Shown here in pieces: positions 39,796 through 47,933 of a DNA stretch of 64,000 bases. A program made the translations under genes and the position numbers. Source of the DNA: Peptoniphilus timonensis JC401 (GTDB lineage Bacteria > Bacillota > Clostridia > Tissierellales > Peptoniphilaceae); contig NZ_HE978595.1 of assembly GCF_000312025.1 (NCBI RefSeq), positions 77,273 to 141,272 on the forward strand, in the 5' to 3' direction. The notes beneath the pieces were generated by a model. The model worked only from the letters and a program-made list of their open reading frames with translations. It was not told the origin of the DNA and did not search any database. Each line of letters starts with the position of its first letter. Position 1 is the first letter of the stretch.

Positions 39796-39935
39796 TAATA
39801 ATCTCTCCTTTTCATCAACTAACTAAATCTATTATACCCCAAAAGTCATACTTTCAAAAATTTTTGACTTCATACTTTATTTTGTTAGTGCTATAATTTA
39901 TTTGTAAGATGTTATTATTTGTTAAGGAGGTTATT

Positions 39936-40298
39936 ATGGCTAACGATTATCATGAACCGGCTAGTGAAATGACAAAAAAGTCTAGAGAAATTATTAGGGC
40001 GATTAACTCACTAAAAGAAGAAATAGAAGCAGTGGACTGGTATTACCAAAGAGTTGCTGTTACTGACGACAAGGAATTAAAGGAAATCATGTGGCACAAT
40101 GCTGAAGAAGAAATTGAACACGCAATGATGACACTTGAATGGTTACGTCGCAACCAAGAAGGCTGGGACGAACAAATGAGAACTTACTTATTCTGCGAAG
40201 GTAGCATTATGGAAGCAGAAGAAAATAAAAAAGAAGAAGAAGACGAAGATAAAAAGGATAAAAAATCTAAAAAGACAACAAAAAAGAAAAGTAAATAA
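39936..40298 (+). CDS. Encapsulated-ferritin-like (EncFtn) protein with a charged Lys/Glu tail
   Basis: 120 aa from ATG 39936 (MANDYHEP), chosen for AAGGAGG before it; the ORF opens at 39909. The core matches EncFtn ferritin-like proteins: YHEPASEM, SLKEEIEAVDWYYQRV, MWHNAEEEIEHAMMTLEWLRR and RTYLF. The Glu and ExxH residues fit the ferroxidase site. These two-helix proteins dimerise to oxidise iron and are normally packed in an encapsulin shell. No encapsulin gene lies beside it. The C-terminus, instead of a recognisable cargo peptide, is about 35 residues of Lys, Glu and Asp. A TATAAT is at 39892-39897. Confidence 0.85.
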   Translation: MANDYHEPASEMTKKSREIIRAINSLKEEIEAVDWYYQRVAVTDDKELKEIMWHNAEEEIEHAMMTLEWLRRNQEGWDEQMRTYLFCEGSIMEAEENKKEEEDEDKKDKKSKKTTKKKSK

Positions 40299-40312
40299 GA
40301 TTTTTAAATCAA

Positions 40313-40346
40313 AAAACTGCTTGGACTTATTTCTCCAAGCAGTTTT
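40313..40346. terminator. Bidirectional terminator
   Basis: AAAACTGCTTGG pairs perfectly with CCAAGCAGTTTT (12 bp, 10-nt loop), with A/T runs both sides. Shared by the ferritin-like gene and the convergent AI-2E family gene. Confidence 0.88.
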
Positions 40347-40355
40347 ATTTTTATT

Positions 40356-41567
40356 TTAAATTTTTTTCATCCTAAGATCTAAGTTCTTTTCATCAATTTT
40401 GTACTCTGTGTATTCTTTTATCAAGGCATAAATAGTTGATGCTAGTGGAATAAATGCCCACATGCCAACTACTCCAAAAAGAGATCCACCAATAGTTATA
40501 GCTACAAGAGTCCAAAGGGATGGAAGTCCAACTTCTTTTCCCACAAGTTTTGGATAAACAAGATTTGATTCAATTTGTTGTAAGATTACAATTAAAATTA
40601 TAAAAGCAAGACCCTTTGTTGGATCTTCTATTACAATCATGACAAATGCCATGGCTCCTCCAAGGAAGGGACCAATTATTGGCACAAGATCTGTAACTCC
40701 AATTATTACTCCAAGAGTCGCCGCATTTGGCATCCTCAATATTAAACTACATATAAAAGTTGCAATTCCAATAAAAGTTGCTACTGTAAGTTGTCCCCTT
40801 ATGAAACCAAAAAAGTTTTCGTGAAGAAGGTGGAAAACATGAATTATTTTGTTGGCAACTTTGTTGTCAAAGCATGAATAACAAATTCTTGTGGCTTGAT
40901 ATCCAAGTCTTTCTTTTTCTGCCAATACATAGATAGATGTTATAAGGGCAAGGAAGAAAGAAACAAGTCCACCAACAATACTCGATGCAGTTGAAAGTGC
41001 AGAGTTAAGTATATAGGATGACTTTTCGTCTGATTTTACAAAACTCTTTGCCTTGTTAAAAATTTCATTCCAAGACAAGTTGTCGTATTCAGCTTGTAAC
41101 TTGTCTGAATAATTATTTAAATAAGGAATTTCTCTTGTCTTATCTATTGCCATTTGCAAGAAACTTGGAAGTGACTTCCTAAGTTCGTTAAAGGAATTTA
41201 TAAGTTGGGGCACTATTATTGCACTAATTAAAAATATAAGAAGTATTAATACAATAAAGGAAAGGGCAATTGATATTGACCTCTTGTGTTTTTGAAATTT
41301 TTCATTTTTAATTTTGTCAAAAACTTTTCTTTCTAAAAAGTTTAGAGGTATTTTCATTATAAAAGCAATTACTCCACCTAGAATAAAGGGAGCACAAATT
41401 CCTATGAATACTCCTAAGCCAGAAAATATAATTCCGCTATTTCTAAATAAGTATGCTACAAATAAAAGGGCAAGTCCCAACAAAAATATCTTCTTGTAGA
41501 CATCAGTTTTAAAAGATAATTTTGATGTCAATTTATTTTTTTCTTTTATTTCTCTTTCTTCTTCCAT
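40356..41567 (-). CDS. AI-2E family transporter (TqsA/YdiK-like)
   Basis: 403-aa membrane protein with about eight hydrophobic segments. The central soluble stretch (about 130-200) and the C-terminal GVIIGVTDLVPIIGPFLGGA and SNLVYPKLVGKEVGLPSLW are hallmarks of the AI-2E exporter family. Members export autoinducer-2, act as Na+/H+ antiporters or have unknown substrates, so the name does not fix the role. RBS GAGGTG. Last gene of a run starting with pncB or the radical-SAM gene. Confidence 0.88.
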   Translation of the reverse strand: MEEEREIKEKNKLTSKLSFKTDVYKKIFLLGLALLFVAYLFRNSGIIFSGLGVFIGICAPFILGGVIAFIMKIPLNFLERKVFDKIKNEKFQKHKRSISIALSFIVLILLIFLISAIIVPQLINSFNELRKSLPSFLQMAIDKTREIPYLNNYSDKLQAEYDNLSWNEIFNKAKSFVKSDEKSSYILNSALSTASSIVGGLVSFFLALITSIYVLAEKERLGYQATRICYSCFDNKVANKIIHVFHLLHENFFGFIRGQLTVATFIGIATFICSLILRMPNAATLGVIIGVTDLVPIIGPFLGGAMAFVMIVIEDPTKGLAFIILIVILQQIESNLVYPKLVGKEVGLPSLWTLVAITIGGSLFGVVGMWAFIPLASTIYALIKEYTEYKIDEKNLDLRMKKI

Positions 41568-41586
41568 CTTTCACCTCAATTTGAAA

Positions 41587-42045
41587 CTACAAGTCAAAGT
41601 AGTCTTCAAAAAATTGCCTTTCTATATTTTTTGTCCTATTTAAGTAAATCTCTAAGTAATCATAAAATAAGGATCCATATCCTATTTTATTAGATTTATT
41701 TTTGTCTTCTGCATTTATATAATTTATGCGAGGAAGAGGGAGATTATCGCCCCTTCTCCTCTTATTTTTATTTTCTTCAAAATCTTTTGGATTTACTTCA
41801 ATAATAATTTCGAAATTCTTATTGTTAGCTTCATCCTTGTCCTTAAAAATATAGTCTATGTCAAGTTTTTCTTTTTTCTTGGAAGAAAAACTATCAAGGG
41901 GGATGAGATATCTAACAGGATTTAGGGCAAGAGATTTTTCTTCATTTTCTTCTGTAAAAGAAATGACACCAGAGTTAATATCTCTAGAAAAATTATCATT
42001 TTTTTGCCTTTTTTCATCCTTGTTTTCAAAATTTTTATTTTTCAA
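41587..42045 (-). CDS. Uncharacterised charged protein
   Basis: 152 aa, not recognised. It starts at TTG 42045, two bases after the radical-SAM stop, with GAGG inside the end of that gene, so it is translationally coupled. It has no signal peptide or membrane segment. It is rich in Asn, Lys, Asp and Glu and probably partly disordered, with an ordered-looking end GYGSLFYDYLEIYLNRT. Its position between a radical-SAM protein and an AI-2E family protein does not reveal a role. Confidence 0.6.
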   Translation of the reverse strand: MKNKNFENKDEKRQKNDNFSRDINSGVISFTEENEEKSLALNPVRYLIPLDSFSSKKKEKLDIDYIFKDKDEANNKNFEIIIEVNPKDFEENKNKRRRGDNLPLPRINYINAEDKNKSNKIGYGSLFYDYLEIYLNRTKNIERQFFEDYFDL

Positions 42046-42047
42046 TT

Positions 42048-42914
42048 TTAAAATCCTCTCAATACGTCAGGTCTAAAAGACTTTTTCTTTAAAGTTTTTT
42101 CTATGGCCTTTATTAGATCCTCTCTATCTTCATTTAAATTGCCAGCGAGAAGTACATAATTGGAAGCGTGATTTGACCTAAAGACAGTTCCTTCTGAGTC
42201 CACATTTTCCAAAAATATTTTCATCTCTTCTAGGATCTCTCCTGCATCTGGCATCTTAAATTTACCCGTCACGTAATCTTCATAAAGTGGAGTGTTTTTG
42301 TAAATTCTCATTGTGAGGTACCCCAAAAAGTCAGGTTTTGTTTCGGAAACTAATTTTGCAGTTCCCACTGCATTTTTTTCCATTCCCTCTACTCCACCGA
42401 GACCTGCAATTATTGTGACAGAAGTTTTAAATCCTACTTCCTTTGCCTTTTTCATGGCAGTGACATATTCGTCATAAGTTATGCCCTTTTGAATTTCCTT
42501 TAAAAGATCTTCATCTCCTGTTTCAAAGCCTATATATAACATTTCAAGTCCTTCTTCTCTTAAAGTTTTTAATTCTTCTAGGGACTTTCTATTTATATCT
42601 TGAGCTGTTGCATAGGAAGAAACCCTCTTTACATTGGGATAATATTTTTTTATTGTCCTTAGGATTTCGACTAAATCCTCTGTCTTTAAAACAAGGGCAT
42701 CTCCATCTGCCAAGAAGATTCTCTCAAAATAATCTCCATAGGAGGACATTTCAATTAAATCTTTTTTTATATCTTCAAGGGGTCTTATCCTAAAATCATC
42801 TTCCTTGTACATGTAGCAAAAAGTACAGTTGTTGTGTGAACAACCCACTGTAGCCTGAACTATTAGTGACCTTGCCTCACTTGGCGGTCTAAAAACATTT
42901 CCGTAATACTGCAT
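42048..42914 (-). CDS. Radical SAM protein with CX4CX2C motif
   Basis: 288 aa. The N-terminal segment ATVGCSHNNCTFCYMYKED has cysteines spaced CX4CX2C, a spacing seen in one common COG1032-like group rather than the usual CX3CX2C. LADGDALVLKTEDLVEIL and MLYIGFETGDEDLLKEIQKG are typical of the TIM-barrel. The C-terminus ends LKKKSFRPDVLRGF. The product is unknown in this group. It lies 27 bases after pncB and is coupled to the next small gene. Confidence 0.85.
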   Translation of the reverse strand: MQYYGNVFRPPSEARSLIVQATVGCSHNNCTFCYMYKEDDFRIRPLEDIKKDLIEMSSYGDYFERIFLADGDALVLKTEDLVEILRTIKKYYPNVKRVSSYATAQDINRKSLEELKTLREEGLEMLYIGFETGDEDLLKEIQKGITYDEYVTAMKKAKEVGFKTSVTIIAGLGGVEGMEKNAVGTAKLVSETKPDFLGYLTMRIYKNTPLYEDYVTGKFKMPDAGEILEEMKIFLENVDSEGTVFRSNHASNYVLLAGNLNEDREDLIKAIEKTLKKKSFRPDVLRGF

Positions 42915-42941
42915 ATAACTTCCCTTTCTTTTTTCATCCTA

Positions 42942-44396
42942 TTAGTTTTTACCGTGCTTCTTTAAAAGTTCATCCTTTAATTTCCAAAGTTTTTCTGACA
43001 AGTCGACGATGTATTCATTTGGATTGTCAAGTCTTTTTGTTTCATCCCAAAGAGTGTCAAGTTCTCTTTCTGCCTTTTCTCTTATTTCATCAAGGCTTGG
43101 AAGTTCGTAGACAAGTTCTCCCTTGTCATAAATTTGTACAAGAACTTTTTTCACTGTGTAGTCGCTTAAAGTTTTCCTCTTCCAAGTGTAAATTGGGTGG
43201 AAGACTTCATAATTGTCTTCAGGAATTTCTTCATCTCTTAGAGCTATTACATCGCCCATGGCTTTACCAGTTTTGTTTTCATAAAATCTATAAAGTTCTT
43301 TAAAACCTGGTGTAGTTATTTTTGCCACATTTTCAGAAATTTTAATCTTTGGAATTATTTTTCCATCATCATTTACTGTGGCAACAAGTTTATAAACTCC
43401 ACCAAAAACTGGAGATGACTTTGATGTTATAAGTCTTTCGCCAACTCCAAAGGAATCAAGTTTTGCTCCTTGGTGAAGGATTGTCCTTATTGTGTATTCG
43501 TCAAGAGAATTTGATGCCATAATTTGTGCATCAGGATAACCTGCATCATCTAACATTTTTCTAGCCTTGTTGGAAATATAAGTTATATCCCCAGAGTCAA
43601 TTCTTATTCCCTTAGGTCTAAATCCACGTGGCACAACTTCTTCGTCAAAGACTTTTATTGCATTTGGGATCCCCTCTTTTAAAGTGTCATAAGTGTCCAC
43701 AAGAAGAAGGCAGTTGTCTGGATAAACTCTGGCAAAGGCTCTAAAGGCTTCTAATTCTGTGTCAAACATTTGAACCCAAGAGTGTGCCATTGTGCCAAGA
43801 GCCGGTACTCCAAACATTTTATCTGATAAAGTGTTGGCTGTACCTGCACAACCTCCAATATAAGCTGCCCTTGCTCCAAGATTTGCAGCAGAGTAACCTT
43901 GTGCTCTTCTTGATCCAAATTCTACTACTGGTCTTCCCTTAGCTTGTCTAACAATCCTTGATGCCTTAGTTGCAATCATAGATTGGTGATTTAAAGTTAA
44001 GAGAACCATAGTTTCAAGCATTTGAGCCTGGATAGCTGGACCTCTCACTGTTAAAAGTGGTTCGCCTGGGAAAGCAAGTGTTCCTTCTGGCATTGCCCAA
44101 ACATCACATACAAATTTAAAATCTTTTAGGTAAGCTAAAAATTCTTCGTCAAAAATATTCTTACTTCTTAAAAATTCTATGTCTTCATCAGAAAAATGAA
44201 GATTTCCCATGTACTCGATTAATTGTTCAAGTCCTGCAACTATTGTGTATTCTCCATTGTCAGGTACTTCTCTGAAGAACATGTCGAAGATGACAATTTT
44301 ATCTCTCATTTCTTCTTTAAAAAATCCATTTGCCATTGTAAGTTCATAAAAGTCAACAAGCAAAGTGAGGTTTTTCTTTACATTATAATTTACCAT
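42942..44396 (-). CDS. pncB: Nicotinate phosphoribosyltransferase
   Basis: PncB joins nicotinate and PRPP to nicotinate mononucleotide in NAD salvage. 484 aa, usual for the Gram-positive type. Family features in order: LLVDFYELTMANGFF, VAGLEQLIEYM, PLLTVRGPAIQAQMLETMVL, ASRIVRQAKGRPVVEFGSRR (PRPP and phosphate binding), MAHSWVQMF, GIRIDSGD and SFGVGERLITS. RBS AAAGGAAG. The downstream radical-SAM gene may be read through with it. Confidence 0.95.
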   Translation of the reverse strand: MVNYNVKKNLTLLVDFYELTMANGFFKEEMRDKIVIFDMFFREVPDNGEYTIVAGLEQLIEYMGNLHFSDEDIEFLRSKNIFDEEFLAYLKDFKFVCDVWAMPEGTLAFPGEPLLTVRGPAIQAQMLETMVLLTLNHQSMIATKASRIVRQAKGRPVVEFGSRRAQGYSAANLGARAAYIGGCAGTANTLSDKMFGVPALGTMAHSWVQMFDTELEAFRAFARVYPDNCLLLVDTYDTLKEGIPNAIKVFDEEVVPRGFRPKGIRIDSGDITYISNKARKMLDDAGYPDAQIMASNSLDEYTIRTILHQGAKLDSFGVGERLITSKSSPVFGGVYKLVATVNDDGKIIPKIKISENVAKITTPGFKELYRFYENKTGKAMGDVIALRDEEIPEDNYEVFHPIYTWKRKTLSDYTVKKVLVQIYDKGELVYELPSLDEIREKAERELDTLWDETKRLDNPNEYIVDLSEKLWKLKDELLKKHGKN

Positions 44397-44638
44397 TTTA
44401 TACTTCCTTTTCTTTTTTTAGCTCACGCTTCTTATAGTTAAATTACATAAATTATATCACAAAGGAGATATTTTTTATAATTTAAGTCTTTCTTATCCTA
44501 TATATTCCCAAAATTATTTTTATAAAATTCTACTTGTGTTATAATCTTTAAGCAAAACTTTATAGGAGTCTTGATTTTAATAAAAGATTTTAGATTTTTA
44601 TAGGCTTTATTTATTTAAAAATTAGTAAATAACTGTGA

Positions 44639-44644
44639 TATAAT
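44639..44644 (+). promoter_or_regulatory. -10 box of the TtcA-like gene
   Basis: TATAAT lies about 30 bases before the TTG start. The -35 is not clear. The rest of the gap (44397-44638) is AT-rich with nothing recognisable. Confidence 0.4.
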
Positions 44645-44673
44645 GAAAATAGATTGATGAAGGTGAAATATTT

Positions 44674-45492
44674 TTGGAAACAATAAAAAGTGTTGTGGAC
44701 ATAGAGAGGTCCCTCATAAAAACTTACAGAAGAGATATTTATAAAAAATTTGTCCAAGGGGTTAATAAATATGAAATGATTAGCCCAGGCGACAAGGTTG
44801 CTGTTGCAATTTCAGGTGGCAAGGATTCTCTTACTCTTGCAAAATTAATGCAAGAATTAAAAAGACACAACAAGGTGCCCTTTGACCTTGAATTTATAGC
44901 AATGGATCCTGGTTATCTTCCTGAAAACAGAAAAAGACTTGAATACAACTGTGAAAAACTGGGCATACCTGTTAAGGTTCACGATTCCGATGTCTTTTCT
45001 GTGGCTGAAAAAATGTCAGAAGGCGGATCAACTTGTTACATGTGTGCAAGGATGCGTCGAGGTAATTTATACAACAGAGCACAAGAACTTGGTTGTAACA
45101 AACTTGCTCTTGGCCATCACTTTGATGATGTAATAGAAACTGTTCTACTTAACATTATTTACGCTGGCGATTTTAAAACAATGATGCCAAAGTTAAAGTC
45201 AAAAAACTTTGAAGGACTTGAACTCATTAGACCAATGTATCTTGTAAAGGAAGAAGCAATAATAAGGTTTATGAAATCAACTGGTCTATCTGCTCTTGAC
45301 TGTGCCTGCACCGTTACACAAAAGAAATCTGGCAACAAGAGATTTTTTATAAAGGAACTTATTGAAGAGCTAAAAAAAGAAAATAAAAACGTGGATATAA
45401 ATCTCTTGCGTGCAACAGAAAATGTAAATATGGAACAGATTTTGGGATATAAAGAAAATGGAGAAAGACACGACTTTTTAGAATTTTACTAA
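44674..45492 (+). CDS. TtcA/TtuA-like tRNA thiolation PP-loop protein
   Basis: 272 aa adenylating enzyme. The PP-loop is VAVAISGGKDSL (about 44-55). CYMCARMRRG and ALGHHFDDVIETVLLNIIY follow, as in TtcA, which makes 2-thiocytidine in tRNA using a [4Fe-4S] cluster. A Cys pair LDCACTVTQKKSGNKR closes the cluster site. Clostridial relatives have not all been assigned a position in tRNA. Start codon TTG 44674 follows GAAGGTGAAA. Confidence 0.85.
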   Translation: METIKSVVDIERSLIKTYRRDIYKKFVQGVNKYEMISPGDKVAVAISGGKDSLTLAKLMQELKRHNKVPFDLEFIAMDPGYLPENRKRLEYNCEKLGIPVKVHDSDVFSVAEKMSEGGSTCYMCARMRRGNLYNRAQELGCNKLALGHHFDDVIETVLLNIIYAGDFKTMMPKLKSKNFEGLELIRPMYLVKEEAIIRFMKSTGLSALDCACTVTQKKSGNKRFFIKELIEELKKENKNVDINLLRATENVNMEQILGYKENGERHDFLEFY

Positions 45493-45638
45493 AATAAAAA
45501 TTATTCTAAAGTTCTGATTTTTATTGGGATTATGGGGTATTAAATTATTTATGGTGAATTTTTTGATTTAAAATTTTAACTTATTCAATTTTAGAAATAA
45601 ATTTTTAAAAATATTTAATATAAATATAAGGAGGATAT

Positions 45639-46847
45639 ATGGAAAATTTATTGTCAGTGCCTATTAAAAATGATATTTATTTCATAGGTACAAATGATAG
45701 AAAAACAGAACTATTTGAAGGAATGTGGCCACTACCAAAGGGAGTTGCTTACAACTCTTATGTGCTTAAAGGTGAAAAAAATATACTTTTTGATTTAGTA
45801 AGAGTTAACACAATTGACGATTACATTCAAAAGATAAATGAAATTATTGGAGAAAATGAAAAAATTGATTACATAGTAATCAATCACATGGAACCAGACC
45901 ACTCTTCTTCACTTAAATCAATTTTGGATATCTATCCAGATGCAAAACTTGTTACAAACAAAAAGGCTATAACAATGCTCAATAATTTCTACGAAGTTAC
46001 TGATAACATCCTAGAAGTTAAGGACGGAGAAACTGTAGAACTTGGAGATAGAAAAATTACTTTCTACACAACTCCAATGGTTCACTGGCCAGAATCTATG
46101 GTTGCCTATGAAGAAGCGACTAAAACACTTTTCTCACAAGATATCTTTGGTGGTTTTGGAACACTTGATGGTGGAATCTTCGATGACCAAATCGAATACA
46201 ATTCACAATATCTAGAAGAAACAACTAGATATTTCATCAACATAGTTGGAAAATATGCAAGCCAAGCATTAAAGGCTCTAAAAAAATTAGAAAATCTTGA
46301 TGTTGAATTAATTTGTCCAGACCACGGACCTATTTGGAGAGAAAATCCTCAAAAAATTATCGACATCTACACATCACTTGCAAAACAAGAAACAATTGAT
46401 GGCTGTGTAGTTATTTACGGTTCAATGTATGGAAACACTGAAACAATGGCAGAAGCTGTTGCCAGAGGACTTGCTGAAGGTGGACTTAAAGATGTAAAAG
46501 TAAGAGATATTACAAAGACATCTAATTCTTATCTTCTATCAGATATTTGGAGATACAAGGGAGTTATCTTGGGATCATGTTCTTATGACAACAACCTATT
46601 CCCTCCAATGAATTATCTTTTGACAGAAGTTTCTCACCAAAGAATGAAAAATAATTATTGGGGAATTTTCGGTACTTTCTCATGGTCTGGTGGAGCTTTA
46701 AGAACTCTAAAGAAATACATGGAAGATGGCAAGTACGATGTTCTTGACACTCAACTTGAAATTCAAGGTGCAGCAACAGACGAAGAATTAAAACAATTAA
46801 TTGACTTTGGTAAAGAAATGGCTGCAAAAATCTTAGCAGATAAATAA
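45639..46847 (+). CDS. fprA: FprA-type flavodiiron protein
   Basis: 402 aa. The metallo-beta-lactamase part has NHMEPDHSSSL (HxExDH), MVHWPESM, LFSQDIFGGFG and CPDHGP for the diiron site. The C-terminal flavodoxin part has VVIYGSMYGNTETMAEAVA for FMN. Such proteins reduce O2 to water (or NO to N2O) and protect anaerobes. The redox partner is not nearby. RBS GGAGG. It ends in a strong terminator. Confidence 0.95.
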   Translation: MENLLSVPIKNDIYFIGTNDRKTELFEGMWPLPKGVAYNSYVLKGEKNILFDLVRVNTIDDYIQKINEIIGENEKIDYIVINHMEPDHSSSLKSILDIYPDAKLVTNKKAITMLNNFYEVTDNILEVKDGETVELGDRKITFYTTPMVHWPESMVAYEEATKTLFSQDIFGGFGTLDGGIFDDQIEYNSQYLEETTRYFINIVGKYASQALKALKKLENLDVELICPDHGPIWRENPQKIIDIYTSLAKQETIDGCVVIYGSMYGNTETMAEAVARGLAEGGLKDVKVRDITKTSNSYLLSDIWRYKGVILGSCSYDNNLFPPMNYLLTEVSHQRMKNNYWGIFGTFSWSGGALRTLKKYMEDGKYDVLDTQLEIQGAATDEELKQLIDFGKEMAAKILADK

Positions 46848-46860
46848 TCTTATAATTTAA

Positions 46861-46892
46861 AAATCTCCACTTTTTATGGTGGAGATTTTTTG
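46861..46892 (+). terminator. Terminator of fprA
   Basis: AAATCTCCAC pairs with GTGGAGATTT, an 8-nt loop, then TTT. Confidence 0.88.
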
Positions 46893-46974
46893 TATAATAA
46901 ATTTTATAAACTCTTTGAAATTTTAATATCAAAAAGGCATATTAATCTAAATTATAAAATTTTAAATTAAAAAT

Positions 46975-47391
46975 ATGCATAAAAAAAAGAATGTCTTTAT
47001 ATTTATACAAGAAAAAGACATTCTTTTTAAATTTCCAATTCCATCCAACTTAAACTTTTTGGTTCAATCACATCTATCACCTATAATCTTTTATTTACTA
47101 AAGTCATATACAAATTAAGCTTTTGTAAGAGCTCCCAACTCTAGGACTCTTTGCCATTTATATAAAAACTAAGAGTAAATCTCATTAATTCTTACAATTT
47201 ACACTATTTACCATCAACTAATTACTTTTTCTCATTCGATTTATATAAAAGCCTCATTAAAATTTAATAAAAAGGCTAACAAATTTAATAAAAATCAAAT
47301 ACGCTTTTACTTTTACTTGGATGGAATTGTCATTTTTCTCACCAAATAAGTTAATCAATTTCTTTACTTTAATACGTTAATCTTATTTGGT
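46975..47391 (-). ncRNA. Candidate structured noncoding RNA, about 0.4 kb, unassigned
   Basis: The 650-bp gap between fprA and the ArsC-like gene has no convincing ORF but looks like an RNA transcription unit on the minus strand. A good promoter is followed by a perfect 9-bp hairpin, CCAAATAAG (47390-47382) with CTTATTTGG (47350-47342). A 13-bp long-range stem follows, CAATTCCATCCAA (47329-47317) with TTGGATGGAATTG (47048-47036), enclosing about 270 nt. Inside are AGCCT/AGGCT and an AAGAGTCC..GGAGCTCTT stem with one bulge. A 15-bp terminator (47028-46984) closes the unit. It lacks the signatures I know for tmRNA, RNase P RNA, SRP RNA or a T-box. A mobile element with terminal inverted repeats is the alternative. 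Confidence 0.55.
46984..47028 (-). terminator. Terminator of the candidate noncoding RNA
   Basis: AAAAAGAATGTCTTT pairs perfectly with AAAGACATTCTTTTT, with A and T runs both sides. Confidence 0.8.
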
Positions 47392-47397
47392 ATTAAT

Positions 47398-47425
47398 ATT
47401 ATACCACACAAAACTATTTTGTAAA
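47398..47425 (-). promoter_or_regulatory. Promoter of the candidate noncoding RNA
   Basis: TTTACA (47425-47420), 16 bp, TATAAT (47403-47398) on the minus strand, with the predicted start next to the first RNA hairpin. Confidence 0.65.
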
Positions 47426-47497
47426 CACTTTTTTAAAAAATTTTTAAAATTTTTTTATATTTTTTTATAGTATAATTTGTTTTAAGAGGAGGATATT

Positions 47498-47848
47498 ATG
47501 AATACTTTAATTGGATATAAAAAATGCAGCACTTGCAAAAATATTGAAAAACTTTTAGAAGAAAAAAATATTTCCTATGAATATAGAGAAATAGACAAGG
47601 ATCTCTTGAGTCCAGAAGAACTTAAAAAAATAAAAGAAATGGCAGATATAGACATCTACAAACTTTTTAATTCATCTGGAATAAGATACAGGGAGCTTAA
47701 TCTAAAGGACAAGAAAAAAGATATGAATGACGATGAAATCTACGAACTTCTTTCAAGTGACGGAATGCTAGTAAAAAGACCAATTCTTTTAAAAGATGAC
47801 AAGGCCTATGTAGGTCCCCAAGTCAAAAAATATTTAGAGAACTTATAA
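47498..47848 (+). CDS. ArsC/Spx-family thioredoxin-like protein
   Basis: 116 aa, normal length. It opens NTLIGYKKCSTCKNIEKLLEE, with a CxxC in the active loop, followed by YEYREIDKDLLSPEEL, SSGIRYRELNLKDK and LVKRPILLKDDKAYVG, the ArsC/Spx/MgsR pattern. A true arsenate reductase and a transcription-interacting Spx-like protein are both possible; the RPI motif is in place. It stands alone. RBS AGGAGG. Confidence 0.88.
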   Translation: MNTLIGYKKCSTCKNIEKLLEEKNISYEYREIDKDLLSPEELKKIKEMADIDIYKLFNSSGIRYRELNLKDKKKDMNDDEIYELLSSDGMLVKRPILLKDDKAYVGPQVKKYLENL

Positions 47849-47895
47849 AAATTTGTAAGTAAATTTCTAAATAAAATTTATTTTATAAGTAAAAT

Positions 47896-47926
47896 AAGTG
47901 CAAGAAAAAAATCTTGCACTTTTTTA
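47896..47926. terminator. Bidirectional terminator
   Basis: AAGTGCAAG pairs with CTTGCACTT, with T run. Between the ArsC-like gene and the convergent ClC gene. Confidence 0.85.
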
Positions 47927-47933
47927 TTAGTTA

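Noticed and set aside
46564..46932. 122-codon minus-strand ORF over the fprA end
   Set aside because: It is antisense to the conserved flavodoxin domain and runs through the fprA terminator.
47036..47329. Classical MITE with terminal inverted repeats CAATTCCATCCAA
   Set aside because: Not fully excluded. I prefer an RNA because a promoter, a 5' hairpin and a terminator are arranged in order around the repeats, and no target duplication is visible.
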